From positions 1 to 64,000 of the forward strand of contig NZ_DASQCC010000226.1 of assembly GCF_035634895.1 (NCBI RefSeq): a DNA stretch of 64,000 nucleotides, read 5' to 3'. Below the pieces are notes generated by a model. It was not told where the DNA came from and did not search any database. It worked only from the letters and a program-made list of their open reading frames with translations. This stretch comes from Actinophytocola sp035634895 (GTDB lineage: Bacteria > Actinomycetota > Actinomycetes > Mycobacteriales > Pseudonocardiaceae). Made by a program: the position numbers and the translations under genes. Positions 9,445-18,085 of the stretch are shown here, piece after piece (within the stretch, counting starts at the first letter, position 1; each line of letters starts with the position of its first letter).

Positions 9445-9959
9445 GATTGTCCAGGGTAGGTAAGAAACACCGTCTCACCATCCCCCTGGAGCCTCACGTC
9501 GAACCGCAGGCCCGCCGGCTCACGGGTCGCGACCAGCGTCTCGCGCCGGTCCGCCGGCACCGACAGCAGGAAATCGTCGGCCCGCTCCGGCAGGTAGATG
9601 CGTGTGAGCAGGCGATTCATCAGCCCGCGGGCGAACACGGTCAGCGCGATGAACGGCGCGCCCGGCTCGATCGTGGTGAACGTGTAGTGCCCTGTGTTGT
9701 CCGTCGCAGCACGGCCCCAACCGGTGAACGTGTAGCCGTCCCTGCGCAGCGAGCCACCGACCCGGGGCACGTCGCCGGCGGCGTCGGCCTGCCAGATCTC
9801 CAGCAGCGCGTCCGGCACCGGCGCGCCCGCGCCGTCCCGGACCTGGCCGTGGAGGCGGATGGCGTCGGGATGGCTCGGCGGCACCAGGTCCGGGCCACCG
9901 TCGTAGGGCAGGGCGTAGCCGAAGAAGGGGCCGATCGTCTGGCCGGGAACGGCGGTCAT
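9441..9959 (-). CDS. pcaG: Protocatechuate 3,4-dioxygenase alpha subunit
   Basis: The 172-residue alpha subunit of the intradiol dioxygenase that opens protocatechuate to beta-carboxy-cis,cis-muconate. It starts with PGQTIGPFFGYALPYDGGP, characteristic of PcaG. The intradiol beta-sandwich shows in VRDGAGAPVPDALLEIWQADAAG and GHYTFTTIEPG. As expected for the alpha chain it lacks the RPAHIH iron ligands found in the beta chain. It overlaps pcaH by 4 bp. Confidence 0.93.
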
Positions 9960-10738
9960 TCGGCGGCCTCCGTCCAGGTCCGGTGGCTGCCGCTCAGCAC
10001 GATGTCCCAGCGGTAGCCGGTCGCGACCTCCGGCATGGTGACGCTGTGGTCGTAGGTCGCGATCAGCCGTTCGCGTGCCTTCGGGTCCACGATGGACTGG
10101 TAGATGGGGTCGATCGGAAACAGCGGGTCACCCGGGAAGTACATCTGGGTGATCATCCGCTGCGTGAACTCGTGGCCGAACAGTGAGAAGTGAATGTGCG
10201 CCGGCCGCCACGCGTTCAGGTGGTTGCGCCACGGGTACGGCCCCGGCTTGACCGTCGTGAAGCGATAGGAGCCGTCCGGTCCGGTGAGGCAGCGGCCGAC
10301 GCCGGTGAAGTTCGGGTCCAGCGGCGCCGGATGCTGGTCCCGCAGGTGCGCGTACCGGCCGGACGAGTTGGCCTGCCAGATCTCCACCAGCTGGTTCGCG
10401 ACCGGGCGCCCGTCGCCGTCGACCACCCGGCCGGTCACCACGATCCGCTCGCCGAGCGGCTGGCCGCGGTGCTGGACCGTCAGGTCGGCCTCGACCGGGT
10501 CGACGTCCTGGTGGCCGAACACCGGCGCGTACAGCTCGACCAGCTCGGGGTCGGCCTGGTGCGGCGCTTTCGTCGGGTGCCGCAGGATGCTGCTCCGGTA
10601 CGGGGCGTAGTCGAGCCGCGGCTGTGGCTCGTCGCCCGTCCGGGTGGCGGCGATGGCGGCGATCTCGGCGCTGATCTCGTCCTGGGTGGCGGCCGCCGCG
10701 TCGGACGACACGGCCGCACGTGGGGGTGCTTCGGTCAC
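9956..10738 (-). CDS. pcaH: Protocatechuate 3,4-dioxygenase beta subunit
   Basis: The 260-residue catalytic subunit of the intradiol dioxygenase, binding non-heme Fe(III) through two Tyr and two His. The ligands are visible: PYPWRNHLNAWRPAHIHF gives a Tyr and both His, and the other Tyr lies in ANSSGRYAHLRD. An N-terminal extension of about 45 residues (Ala-rich, then PRLDYAPYRSSILRHP) is typical. It is the first gene of the pcaHGFIJ operon. Upstream, 69 bp separate it from the divergent IclR gene, and this gap contains the palindrome at 10780. Confidence 0.94.
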   Translation of the reverse strand: MTEAPPRAAVSSDAAAATQDEISAEIAAIAATRTGDEPQPRLDYAPYRSSILRHPTKAPHQADPELVELYAPVFGHQDVDPVEADLTVQHRGQPLGERIVVTGRVVDGDGRPVANQLVEIWQANSSGRYAHLRDQHPAPLDPNFTGVGRCLTGPDGSYRFTTVKPGPYPWRNHLNAWRPAHIHFSLFGHEFTQRMITQMYFPGDPLFPIDPIYQSIVDPKARERLIATYDHSVTMPEVATGYRWDIVLSGSHRTWTEAAE

Positions 10739-10779
10739 ACCTGCAACCTAGGCCGGACGTGGCCGTGGGTGCGAGACTG

Positions 10780-10800
10780 TCCTTCCGCTGAGCGGAAGGA
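10780..10800. promoter_or_regulatory. Perfect palindrome, likely IclR operator 1
   Basis: TCCTTCCGCT-G-AGCGGAAGGA, a perfect 10-nt palindrome around one base, in the 69-bp gap between divergent pcaH and the IclR regulator gene. Its right arm also includes the regulator's ribosome binding site (GGAAGGA). A near-identical core recurs at 11549-11565 before pobA. Repeated use at both transcription units of this regulon supports an operator for the IclR protein. Confidence 0.75.
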
Positions 10801-10807
10801 TCTCGTC

Positions 10808-11572
10808 GTGGCGGGGAACAGTGGACAGCCGGGCGTCACCGTGGCGTCCCGGGTGCTCGCGCTGCTCGGCGCGTTCGACGGCGAGCACCGCGGCATGACG
10901 CTCACCGAGCTGGCCCGGCGCGCCGGCCTGCCCCTGGCCACCGCGTTCCGGCTGGCCGGCGAGCTGGCCGAATGGGGCGCGCTGGAGCGGCGCGCGTCCG
11001 GCGAGTACGTGGTCGGCCGCCGGCTCTGGGACCTCGGCCTGCTCGCGCCCGTCCAGTCCGGCCTGCGGCAGGTGGCCTCGCCGTTCCTGCACGACCTGTA
11101 CGCGGCGACGCTCGCGACCGTGCACCTCGCGGTCCGCGACGGCACCTCGGTGCTCTACCTCGACCGGCTCTCCGGGCACGTGTCCGTGCCGGTGGTCAGC
11201 GACGTCGGCACCCGGCTGCCCATGCACGCGACCGGCGTCGGCAAGGTGCTGCTGGCGCACGCGCCGGACGACGTGCGCGGCTGGGTGTTCACGAACCTGA
11301 CCCGCATCACCCCGTACACCATCACCCAACCGGGCCGGCTGCGTGCCGAGCTGCGCCGGGTGCTGCGGGACGGGTTCGCGCAGACCAGCGAGGAGATGAG
11401 CCTCGGCGCGTGTTCGGTGGGCGTGCCGATCCGGTTGGGTGACGGCGCGGTCGTCGCCGCCCTGGGCATCGTCGTGCCGAGCCTCGGCCGGGACCGGTCC
11501 CGGCTCGTCGCCGCGTTGAAGGTCGCGGCGCGGGGCATCGGCCGCAGTCTTCCACTGAGTGAAAGCGGCTGA
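10808..11572 (+). CDS. IclR-family regulator of pca/pob genes
   Basis: A 254-residue regulator. The N-terminal winged HTH is VTVASRVLALLGAFDG through LTELARRAGLPLATAFRLAGELAEWGAL, and the C-terminal IclR effector domain contains RLPMHATGVGKVLLAH. IclR proteins PcaR, PobR and PcaU control protocatechuate and 4-hydroxybenzoate genes in many bacteria. The position between divergent pcaH and pobA makes that role very likely; the effector would be 4-hydroxybenzoate, protocatechuate or 3-oxoadipate. The GTG start at 10808 has GGAAGGA 7 nt upstream. The last codons overlap the second putative operator. Confidence 0.9.
   Translation: MAGNSGQPGVTVASRVLALLGAFDGEHRGMTLTELARRAGLPLATAFRLAGELAEWGALERRASGEYVVGRRLWDLGLLAPVQSGLRQVASPFLHDLYAATLATVHLAVRDGTSVLYLDRLSGHVSVPVVSDVGTRLPMHATGVGKVLLAHAPDDVRGWVFTNLTRITPYTITQPGRLRAELRRVLRDGFAQTSEEMSLGACSVGVPIRLGDGAVVAALGIVVPSLGRDRSRLVAALKVAARGIGRSLPLSESG
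11549..11565. promoter_or_regulatory. Likely IclR operator 2, before pobA
   Basis: CTTCCACTGAGTGAAAG, a palindrome with one mismatch per arm, shares the pattern CTTCCRCTGAGYGRAAG with the site at 10780-10800. It spans the final codons of the IclR gene and lies 43 bp before the pobA start, where a pobA operator should be. Confidence 0.65.
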
Positions 11573-11607
11573 TGGTGCCGGACGGCCCGGCGGTCTCTAC
11601 TGGTGCC

Positions 11608-12765
11608 ATGCGTACCCAGGTGGCCATCGTCGGTGCCGGCCCGGCCGGTTTGTTGCTGTCACACCTGCTCGCGGCGGACGGCGTCGAGTCGGTCGTGATC
11701 GAGACGCGGACCCGCGAGTACGTCGAGTCGCGTATCCGCGCGGGCATCCTCGAGCACTCGACGGTCGAGCTCCTGGAGTCGGCCGGGCTCGGCGACCGGC
11801 TGCGGCGTGAGGGCGACGAGCACCGCGGGATCTACCTGCAGTGGCCGTCCGAGCGGCACCACATCGACTTCCACGACCTCGTCGGGCGCGGCGTGTGGGT
11901 GTACGGGCAGACCGAGGTGCAGAAGGACCTCGGCCGGGCGCGGGACGCCGCCGGGCAGCAGGTGATCTACGACGTGCGGGACACGACGGTGCACGACCCC
12001 GAGGACCCGTACGTGACGTTCACCCTGGACGGTGTCGCGACCAGGCTGGACGCGGACGTGGTCGTCGGCTGCGACGGCTCGTTCGGACCCACCCGGTCGG
12101 TGGTGCCGGGACGGACGTGGCAGCGGACGTACGCGTACTCGTGGCTCGGTGTGCTCGCCGCGGTCGCCCCGTCCACCGACGAGCTGATCTACGCGTGGCA
12201 TCCGGACGGGTTCGCGCTGAACTCCATGCGATCGCCGACGGTCACCCGGCTGTACCTGCAGGTGCCGGCGGAGACGGACATCGCGGAGTGGCCGGACGAG
12301 CGGATCTGGGACGCGCTCGCGACGCGGCTCGGGCACGGCCAGGACGGCTGGAAGCTGACGCGCGGGCCGATCACCGAGAAGAGCGTGCTGCCGATGCGCA
12401 GCTTCGTGCAGGCGCCGATGCGGCACGGCAGGGTGTTCCTCGCCGGCGACGCCGCCCACATCGTGCCGCCGACCGGCGCGAAGGGGCTGAACCTGGCGGT
12501 CGCCGACGTGGCCCTGCTGGCGCCCGCGCTCGTCGCCTTGTTGCTGGAGAAGGACTCCCGGCTCGCCGACGGGTACTCCGACCGCGCGCTGCGCCGCGTC
12601 TGGCGGTGCACCCACTTCTCGTGGTGGATGACCACGATGCTGCATGCCGGCGGCGACCCGTTCGACGCGCAGCTACAGCTGTCGCAGCTGCGGTGGGTGG
12701 CGAGCAGCGTCGCGGGCGCGACCGGGCTGGCGGAGAACTACGCGGGCCTCCCGATCGGCTTCTAG
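11608..12765 (+). CDS. pobA: 4-hydroxybenzoate 3-monooxygenase
   Basis: A 385-residue FAD monooxygenase that hydroxylates 4-hydroxybenzoate to protocatechuate, the substrate of PcaGH. The Rossmann motif IVGAGPAGLLLSHLLAADG starts at residue ~6. GCDGS is the second FAD/NADPH motif, and GDAAHIVPPTGAKGLNLAV (residues ~284-302) is the hallmark of PobA-type enzymes. SRIRAGILEHSTV is also characteristic. The ATG at 11608 was chosen because it lies directly before the Rossmann strand. It is the first enzyme of the route encoded on the other strand. Confidence 0.95.
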   Translation: MRTQVAIVGAGPAGLLLSHLLAADGVESVVIETRTREYVESRIRAGILEHSTVELLESAGLGDRLRREGDEHRGIYLQWPSERHHIDFHDLVGRGVWVYGQTEVQKDLGRARDAAGQQVIYDVRDTTVHDPEDPYVTFTLDGVATRLDADVVVGCDGSFGPTRSVVPGRTWQRTYAYSWLGVLAAVAPSTDELIYAWHPDGFALNSMRSPTVTRLYLQVPAETDIAEWPDERIWDALATRLGHGQDGWKLTRGPITEKSVLPMRSFVQAPMRHGRVFLAGDAAHIVPPTGAKGLNLAVADVALLAPALVALLLEKDSRLADGYSDRALRRVWRCTHFSWWMTTMLHAGGDPFDAQLQLSQLRWVASSVAGATGLAENYAGLPIGF

Positions 12766-12818
12766 ACGAAGGCCAGGACGAGCAGAAGGGTCACCGTCAC
12801 CACCACGATCACGCGCAT
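12762..12818 (-). CDS. 18-residue hydrophobic micropeptide
   Basis: A short frame coding MRVIVVVTVTLLLVLAFV, a single membrane-spanning stretch with one positive charge near the N-terminus, stopping inside the pobA stop codon on the other strand. A sigma70-like promoter fits directly upstream on the minus strand: TTGATA (12855-12850), an 18-nt spacer and TACATA (12831-12826), putting transcription start at or next to the ATG. The mRNA would be leaderless. The promoter lies inside the palindrome at 12825-12852. The function is unknown; it could be a small membrane regulator. The frame could be fortuitous. Confidence 0.4.
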   Translation of the reverse strand: MRVIVVVTVTLLLVLAFV

Positions 12819-12824
12819 GCCCCC

Positions 12825-12852
12825 ATATGTAACCCGTTGTGGGGTTATATAT
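12825..12852. promoter_or_regulatory. 28-bp palindromic operator over a promoter
   Basis: ATATGTAACCC-GTTGTG-GGGTTATATAT, arms of 11 nt matching at 10 positions. It is AT-rich at the ends in an otherwise ~70% GC region. It covers the -35 to -10 region of the promoter predicted for the micropeptide and lies about 100 bp before the YjbR-like gene on the plus strand. The size and symmetry resemble TetR/MarR-type operators; no obvious cognate regulator is adjacent except the IclR and LuxR proteins. Confidence 0.6.
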
Positions 12853-12954
12853 CAAGTCCTTGCGGGGTCCCGGTGCGCCCGGCGCCGATCTCCACGTGGT
12901 GCGTAGTCAGGGCGGGCATCATGTATGGGTGCACCGGCGAGCCCGAGGAGTCCC

Positions 12955-13383
12955 ATGACCAGCCCGGACGTGCCCGACGACGTGGTCGACCGGCTGCGGG
13001 GGATCTGCCTCGCGCTTCCCGGGGCACACGAGGAGCGGGCGTGGGTGGGCACCCGCTGGCGCATCCGCACGAGGACGTTCGCGCACGTCCTCGGCATCAC
13101 CGACGAGTACCCGCCCGCCCACGCCCGCGAGGCCCCGCTCGTCGGCGACGCCGTCGTGCTGACGTTCCGCGCGGACGGGCCGGAGCTGCACGCGCTCGCC
13201 AACTCCGGGCCGCCGTTCTACAAGCCGAGATGGCACCCGCAGGTCGTCGGCATGATCATCGAGCCGGACGCGGACTGGGACGAGATCGCGGAGCTGCTCA
13301 CCGAGAGCTACTGCCTGCTGGCGCCGAAGAAGCTCGCGGCTCAGGTGGTGCGGTCGGGTCCCGGGGCCGGCGAGCCGGGCTGA
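12955..13383 (+). CDS. MmcQ/YjbR-like protein
   Basis: A 142-residue protein of the MmcQ/YjbR (CyaY-like fold) family. The signature is in the N-terminal half (LRGICLALPGAHEERAW, then RTRTFAHVLGI) and a C-terminal IAELLTESYCLLAPKKL. Family members are small DNA-binding or unknown-role proteins. The ATG at 12955 has GAGGAG at 12945-12950. It ends convergent to the LuxR gene with 93 bp between. Confidence 0.75.
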   Translation: MTSPDVPDDVVDRLRGICLALPGAHEERAWVGTRWRIRTRTFAHVLGITDEYPPAHAREAPLVGDAVVLTFRADGPELHALANSGPPFYKPRWHPQVVGMIIEPDADWDEIAELLTESYCLLAPKKLAAQVVRSGPGAGEPG

Positions 13384-13476
13384 ACCGGACGACCGCCGAG
13401 GCCGTGACCGGCGCTCGCCGCGGCGCGAGGCCCAGCGCGGCCGCGTTCGAGCGGGTCGGCGCGAAGCACTGAAGCA

Positions 13477-14433
13477 CTACTGGAGCCAGCCTCGGTTCGC
13501 GGCCTGCACACCGGCCTGGAAGCGGGTCGTCGCGCCGAGGCGGTCGAGCAGCTCCGTGATGCGGCGGACCACGGTCCGGCGGGACAGGCTCAGGCGCCGG
13601 GCGATCGCCTCGTCGGTCAGGCCGGCGGCCATCAACGTGATGACCTGTCTGTCCTTTTCGGACAGTTCGGTCGCCGGCGTCGCGGCGGACACCGGCACCC
13701 CGAGTGTCCACAGTGTCTCGAACAGGCCGGCGAACGCGCCGAGTAGCCCGGAGGCGTGCACCACGAGGGAACCCTCGACCCCGACGCGTTCCGGTTCGGG
13801 GACCAGCAGTGCGATCCGGTCGTCGCCGATGAGCAGCTTCACGGGATGGTCGGCCAGCACGCGGGCGTCCTCGCCGCGCTCGATCATCCGCGTCATGCCG
13901 GCGAACAGGTCGGTGTCGTCGTAGACCGCGCGGTGGTAGAGCACCCGGTAGCTCACGCCGGCCGCCATTCGCTTGGCCTGCAACGACTCCTGTGACGCGA
14001 ACCGGGCCGGGGTGCTGCGGTAGGGCGGGCGGTCGAGCCAGCGGACGCGTTCGGTCGCACGTTGCTGCAGCCGTTCCGTGAGTGCGAACAGCTCGGCGAT
14101 GCCGGTGACCGGCTCGACCTCCGGGGCGCCCGCGGCCCGGCGGGCGAGGTCGTACAGCTCGTCGAGCTCGGCGCCGGCCCGCCACAACGCGGCCCGCCGG
14201 CGCTCCTCGGCGCGCAGCACCTCGGACATCACCCGCGCCGGTGACCGCACCACCCAGCCGTTCTCCACGGACACCACCGCGTCCAGGTCCGCGAGCTCGC
14301 GGAGGACGCCCGCCACGTCCGGGCCGGACATGCCGGTGGCACCCGCCAGCGCGTCCGCGCTCGCCCGGCCGAGCCGGGCGAGCGCGCGGTACACCCGGCC
14401 CTGCGGGCTGTCTGGATCGAGTACGTCGAACAC
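13477..14433 (-). CDS. LuxR-type regulator with TrmB-like N-terminus
   Basis: A 318-residue regulator. The N-terminus is a winged-helix of the TrmB kind (GRVYRALARLGRASADALAGATGMSGPDVAGVLRELADL), the middle a PLD-like sensor segment, and the C-terminus a LuxR HTH (LSEKDRQVITLMAAGLTDEAIARRLSLS, residues ~255-310). This architecture is common in actinomycetes beside secreted-enzyme and biosynthetic genes. It is divergent from the C39-like peptidase gene, 150 bp apart, and may control it. Confidence 0.85.
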   Translation of the reverse strand: MFDVLDPDSPQGRVYRALARLGRASADALAGATGMSGPDVAGVLRELADLDAVVSVENGWVVRSPARVMSEVLRAEERRRAALWRAGAELDELYDLARRAAGAPEVEPVTGIAELFALTERLQQRATERVRWLDRPPYRSTPARFASQESLQAKRMAAGVSYRVLYHRAVYDDTDLFAGMTRMIERGEDARVLADHPVKLLIGDDRIALLVPEPERVGVEGSLVVHASGLLGAFAGLFETLWTLGVPVSAATPATELSEKDRQVITLMAAGLTDEAIARRLSLSRRTVVRRITELLDRLGATTRFQAGVQAANRGWLQ

Positions 14434-14583
14434 GGGGACCTCCGGCGTGGCTCAGGTGCGCTATGGCGCAGGTGAGCCAGTGGACAGGTCTGGTCATGGT
14501 CGCATGCCGCTGCCACGATCAAAATCGGAAATCCAAGACAGTTGGTGAATCCTCACCAACACCCCTGCCGTCAGGAGATCCCC

Positions 14584-15204
14584 ATGCGCAAGACGCTTCT
14601 CGCGCTCGTGACCGCGGCGGTGGCCGTGGCACCGGTGCTCGTCGCTCCACTCGCGAGCGCGAACCCGGCGGGCATGGTGCCGGCCGATGTCGGTGTCCAG
14701 GGCGCGCACGTGCTGTCGGTCGACTACCAGGTCCAGCAGACCGGCTACTGGTGCGGGCCGGCCGCCACCCGGATCGCGCTGTCCGCCCGCGGCATCTACC
14801 GCTCCCAGTCCCAGCTGGCCGCCGAGCTGGGCACGACGACCAACGGCACCGACTGGATCGGCCAGGTCACCGGGGTGCTGTCCGGCTACGTCGGCTGGTA
14901 CGAGACGAAGGAGATGCCCAACGACCCGCCGACGCAGGCGCAGCGCAACCTGCTGTGGCGTGACATCGTGCTGAACATCGACAACAACTACCCGATCGTC
15001 GCGAACATCGTGGCGCCGGCGAACAACCACCCGCCCGGCTACCCGAACTACACGATCTACCACTACTTCACGGTCATCGGCTACAACGACGAGAACATGA
15101 CCGTGAAGATCGCCGACCCCGCGAGCTTCGGTGGCAACCAGCTCTACTGGCTCACGTTCAACCAGCTCGCGACCCTCATCCCGCCGAAGGGCTACAGCGC
15201 CTGA
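14584..15204 (+). CDS. Secreted C39-like cysteine peptidase
   Basis: A 206-residue exported protein. The start at 14584 (AGGAG upstream) opens a signal peptide (RKTLLALVTAAVAVAPVLVAP, cut near ASA). The C39/papain-like core has the catalytic cysteine in QQTGYWCGPAATRIAL and a histidine in YHYFTVIGYND, followed by an Asp in KIADPASFG. It would cleave peptides outside the cell; no bacteriocin transporter or substrate is nearby. Family C39-like proteins are often annotated without known substrate. Confidence 0.85.
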   Translation: MRKTLLALVTAAVAVAPVLVAPLASANPAGMVPADVGVQGAHVLSVDYQVQQTGYWCGPAATRIALSARGIYRSQSQLAAELGTTTNGTDWIGQVTGVLSGYVGWYETKEMPNDPPTQAQRNLLWRDIVLNIDNNYPIVANIVAPANNHPPGYPNYTIYHYFTVIGYNDENMTVKIADPASFGGNQLYWLTFNQLATLIPPKGYSA

Positions 15205-15214
15205 AACCCGTGTG

Positions 15215-15240
15215 CTCCGGGCGGACCACGCCGCCCGGAG
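15215..15240. terminator. Bidirectional hairpin terminator
   Basis: CTCCGGGCGG-ACCACG-CCGCCCGGAG, a perfect 10-bp stem, between the convergent C39 peptidase and LuxR genes. No T-run follows. Confidence 0.7.
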
Positions 15241-15254
15241 CCGCCGCGGAGTCG

Positions 15255-16613
15255 TCAGGCCAGCGCGGTACGCAGCGCCGCGATCAGCGCGGCGCGGTTG
15301 GCCGCCGGGAGCTTTTGGCGGATCCTGGCCACGTGCTGTTCGACGGTCTTCGGCGAGATGTACAGCTTCGCGCCGATCTCCTTGTGGGTCAGGCCGTCCA
15401 GCAGCAGCTCGCCGACCGAACGCTCCCTTGTGGACAGCACGCCGGCCGCGGCTTGCTCGGTCGTCACGGTCGCGCGCAGCGCGCGGCCCCTGCCCAGCAG
15501 GCGTTTCACGGTCTCGGGGTCCGTGACGCGGGCGGCCGCCGCGCCGCACAGCACCGCCGCCTCCCATGGCCGGTCGGCCAGCGCGGCCGCCGCCTCACGC
15601 ACCGCCGCCGGGTCGACGTCGCCGGCGAGCACCGCCGCCCAGACCCGGCCGGCGCGGCCGCGTGGGGTGTCGGGGAGCGCCATCGCCGCGGCGCGCGCCT
15701 CGTCGGCGGTCGTGGCGCGTTGGAGTGCCCACCAGGCAAGGATGGCCACGGCCCAGCGCGGGTTGCCGGCCCGTGCGACCGCCGCGGTCATGCCCGCGAC
15801 GATCATCTCCCGGTCGACCGGCTCGGCGGCCGCGGCCAGCTCGCCCCACGCGTCCAGCAGCAGGATCTCCACGTCCGCGCCCATCACGACCGGCGCGACG
15901 CGGTGCCACGTGGTGCGCAACGCGGTGCGGTCGCCCGCGCGCCGCGCGAGCCCGACCGACACCGCCGCCGCGAGCACTGCGTCGCGGCGCAGCACCGGGG
16001 ACGCGCCGGCGGCGACGACCCCGGCACGTGCGTCGGCGAGCCGGCCGGCACGCAGGTCGAGCCATGCGCTGACGAGCAGCCGGCGCGGGCTCGAGGACCC
16101 GAACAGCGCGCGGCCGGTCTCGTCGTCCTCGCCGGCGGCGAGCACGGCCATGGCGAGGTCGTCCCACCGCTCGGCGGCCAGCGGATCGGCGGGCACGCTC
16201 GCGGCGGTGAGGCCCGCGAGTTTCCTTGCCGCGGCGGGGAAGTCGCCGCGGACGGCGCCGAGGACGGCGGTCACGCCGTCGAGGAGGACGGTGAGGCCGC
16301 GCGGTGCCGGACCGGTGACCTGGCGGGCGGTGTCGAGGTCCCGCTCGGCGTTGTCGAGGTCCCCGACCAGGGCGGCGGCGAGGGCGGCCCGGCCACCGGC
16401 GATCGCGGCGGCGGCGCCCGTGCCGCCGGCCGCGATCTCCCGCCAACGCGTTGCGGCGTCGAACAGGGCGCCGTCGGCGGCGGACGCCGCGGCGGCGACG
16501 CCGGCGGCGAGGCGGTCGGGGTCGGTGCCGGCGGCGAGCACGCGGTCAGCGGCCTCGATGGCGGCGGCGGTGTCGCCGGCGCGCCAGGCCTGGTCGGCCA
16601 GTTGCGCGAGCAT
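15255..16613 (-). CDS. LuxR-type regulator with helical sensor region
   Basis: A 452-residue regulator. The first ~380 residues are Ala/Leu-rich helical hairpins resembling TPR repeats (AQLADQAWRAGDTAAAIEAADRVLAAG at the start), with no ATPase motif visible. The C-terminus is a LuxR HTH (LSTRERSVGELLLDGLTHKEIGAKLYISPKTVEQHV). Its start codon overlaps the stop of the Hsp70-like gene (TGATG), so the two proteins are co-translated. That pairing, divergent from the ini genes, suggests it relays a signal sensed by the Hsp70-like protein to the ini operon. Confidence 0.85.
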   Translation of the reverse strand: MLAQLADQAWRAGDTAAAIEAADRVLAAGTDPDRLAAGVAAAASAADGALFDAATRWREIAAGGTGAAAAIAGGRAALAAALVGDLDNAERDLDTARQVTGPAPRGLTVLLDGVTAVLGAVRGDFPAAARKLAGLTAASVPADPLAAERWDDLAMAVLAAGEDDETGRALFGSSSPRRLLVSAWLDLRAGRLADARAGVVAAGASPVLRRDAVLAAAVSVGLARRAGDRTALRTTWHRVAPVVMGADVEILLLDAWGELAAAAEPVDREMIVAGMTAAVARAGNPRWAVAILAWWALQRATTADEARAAAMALPDTPRGRAGRVWAAVLAGDVDPAAVREAAAALADRPWEAAVLCGAAAARVTDPETVKRLLGRGRALRATVTTEQAAAGVLSTRERSVGELLLDGLTHKEIGAKLYISPKTVEQHVARIRQKLPAANRAALIAALRTALA

Positions 16614-18085
16614 CAGCGGTCGCCTCCCCCGGAGGTCTGGGTCGAGCGGGAGTTGGTGGTGCGCGACGTCGTTGTCGTCGGCGGCGTGCTGGCCGGCGCG
16701 GTGGTCGTGGTGGTGGTCGGCGCCGGCCGGGTGGTGGTCGTCGTCGGCTGGGTCTTCTTCTCGGTGGGCTGGGGCTGCTGCGTCCGGCGGGTCGGGGTGT
16801 CGACGGGTGGCGGCGCCGCCTCGGTGGTCGTGACGGGGACGGTCCCGGAGACCGTCGAGGTCGGCGGCATGGTGTCGGCACCCGCGCCGGCGGGTGCCTG
16901 ACCGCTGCCGAGCGCGAGCGCGGCGGCACTCCCCAGCACCGCGAGCACGGCGGCCGCGGCGACCACCATCGTGCGTGGGCGCCTGGACCTGGCCTCGACG
17001 GGCGCCGCGGCGACGGGCACGGGCGGGCGCACCGGCTCGACGATGGAGGTCCGCACCCCGTTGCCAGCGGGGGAAAGCAGGGCCCGCGGGCCCGGGAGCT
17101 CGTTGGGTGGCAACGGTTCGAGGTGTACCGCGAGACGGGTGGGCTGGCCGGTGCGCGGTGCCCGGCCGAGCGGAACGCCGTTGCCTGCCGCGCCGAGCTG
17201 GTCGCGGACGGCAGCGGGCTGGTTCACCGGCATGCCTGCCGCGGCCAGTGCCGCGCCCATGGCCGCGGCACCCGGTGGGGTCGCGGCCACCGGACGGCCC
17301 AGTTCCTCCGACACCACCTGTGTCAGCAGCGGCAGCCAGGCCGCGCCGCCGGCGAGCAGCACCTTCGACGGTGTGACACCGGATTCCTCGATCGCGAGGC
17401 ACAGGGCCACCGCGGTCTCCGTCAGCAGGGGCCGTGCCAGCTCCTCGAACTCCGCGCGGGTGAGGCGGACCCGGGTGCCGGCGACCGGAATCTCCACCTC
17501 GGTGTCCGCCGACAGCGTCTCCTTCGCCTTGGTGCATGCCTGGCGCAGCCGCGCCAGTTCGGCCGGGTCCGCCGGCACCGTGTCGAGTGCCGCGCACACG
17601 TGGCCGAACACCAGCTCGTCCAGGTCCGCGCCGCCCAGATCCAGCTCGGCCGGCCGCCCGACCGTCGCCAGGCCGTGCACGACCGCCGCGGTGAACGTGG
17701 TGCCGCCGAGGTCGTGGACCGCGGTCGGGGCCGTGCTCTGGTAGGCGACCGCGGCCGCCGCCGACAGCATGGTGACCTCGCCCAGCGCGGCCCGCAACGC
17801 GGCCACGCGGTGCGGGCCCCACGTCACCGGGTGCGTCACCGCGAGGCGTGCCGGTCTGCCGACCGCCGACACGATCTGCGTGACCAGTTGTGCCACAAGG
17901 GTTTCCGCCGGTACCGGGCGCGCCCCGACAAGAACCGGGGTGTCGTCGCCCACGCGTCTCAGAAAGCCTTGCGGCACACCGGGTAACCGTGACGGCATTA
18001 CCTTGACCACCTCGGCGCGGCCCCCGCGGACCACGGCGGCGGTCGTGAACGTTCCCCCGACATCCACACCAACCTCGTAAGACAT
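16613..18085 (-). CDS. Membrane-anchored Hsp70-like ATPase
   Basis: A 490-residue protein with an actin/Hsp70-type ATPase fold: phosphate loops VDVGGTFTTAAVV (N-terminus) and VHDLGGTTFTAAVV (~residue 155), and the adenosine motif VLLAGGAAWLPLL (~residue 265). It lacks a peptide-binding domain like DnaK's. Instead a transmembrane helix (MVVAAAAVLAVLGSAAALAL, ~residue 380) leads to a Thr/Pro-rich tail that would lie outside. The ATPase would be cytoplasmic, the tail in the cell wall. The start at 18085 has GAGGGGAG upstream. It is divergent from the ini-like operon and coupled to a LuxR regulator. Confidence 0.8.
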   Translation of the reverse strand: MSYEVGVDVGGTFTTAAVVRGGRAEVVKVMPSRLPGVPQGFLRRVGDDTPVLVGARPVPAETLVAQLVTQIVSAVGRPARLAVTHPVTWGPHRVAALRAALGEVTMLSAAAAVAYQSTAPTAVHDLGGTTFTAAVVHGLATVGRPAELDLGGADLDELVFGHVCAALDTVPADPAELARLRQACTKAKETLSADTEVEIPVAGTRVRLTRAEFEELARPLLTETAVALCLAIEESGVTPSKVLLAGGAAWLPLLTQVVSEELGRPVAATPPGAAAMGAALAAAGMPVNQPAAVRDQLGAAGNGVPLGRAPRTGQPTRLAVHLEPLPPNELPGPRALLSPAGNGVRTSIVEPVRPPVPVAAAPVEARSRRPRTMVVAAAAVLAVLGSAAALALGSGQAPAGAGADTMPPTSTVSGTVPVTTTEAAPPPVDTPTRRTQQPQPTEKKTQPTTTTTRPAPTTTTTTAPASTPPTTTTSRTTNSRSTQTSGGGDR

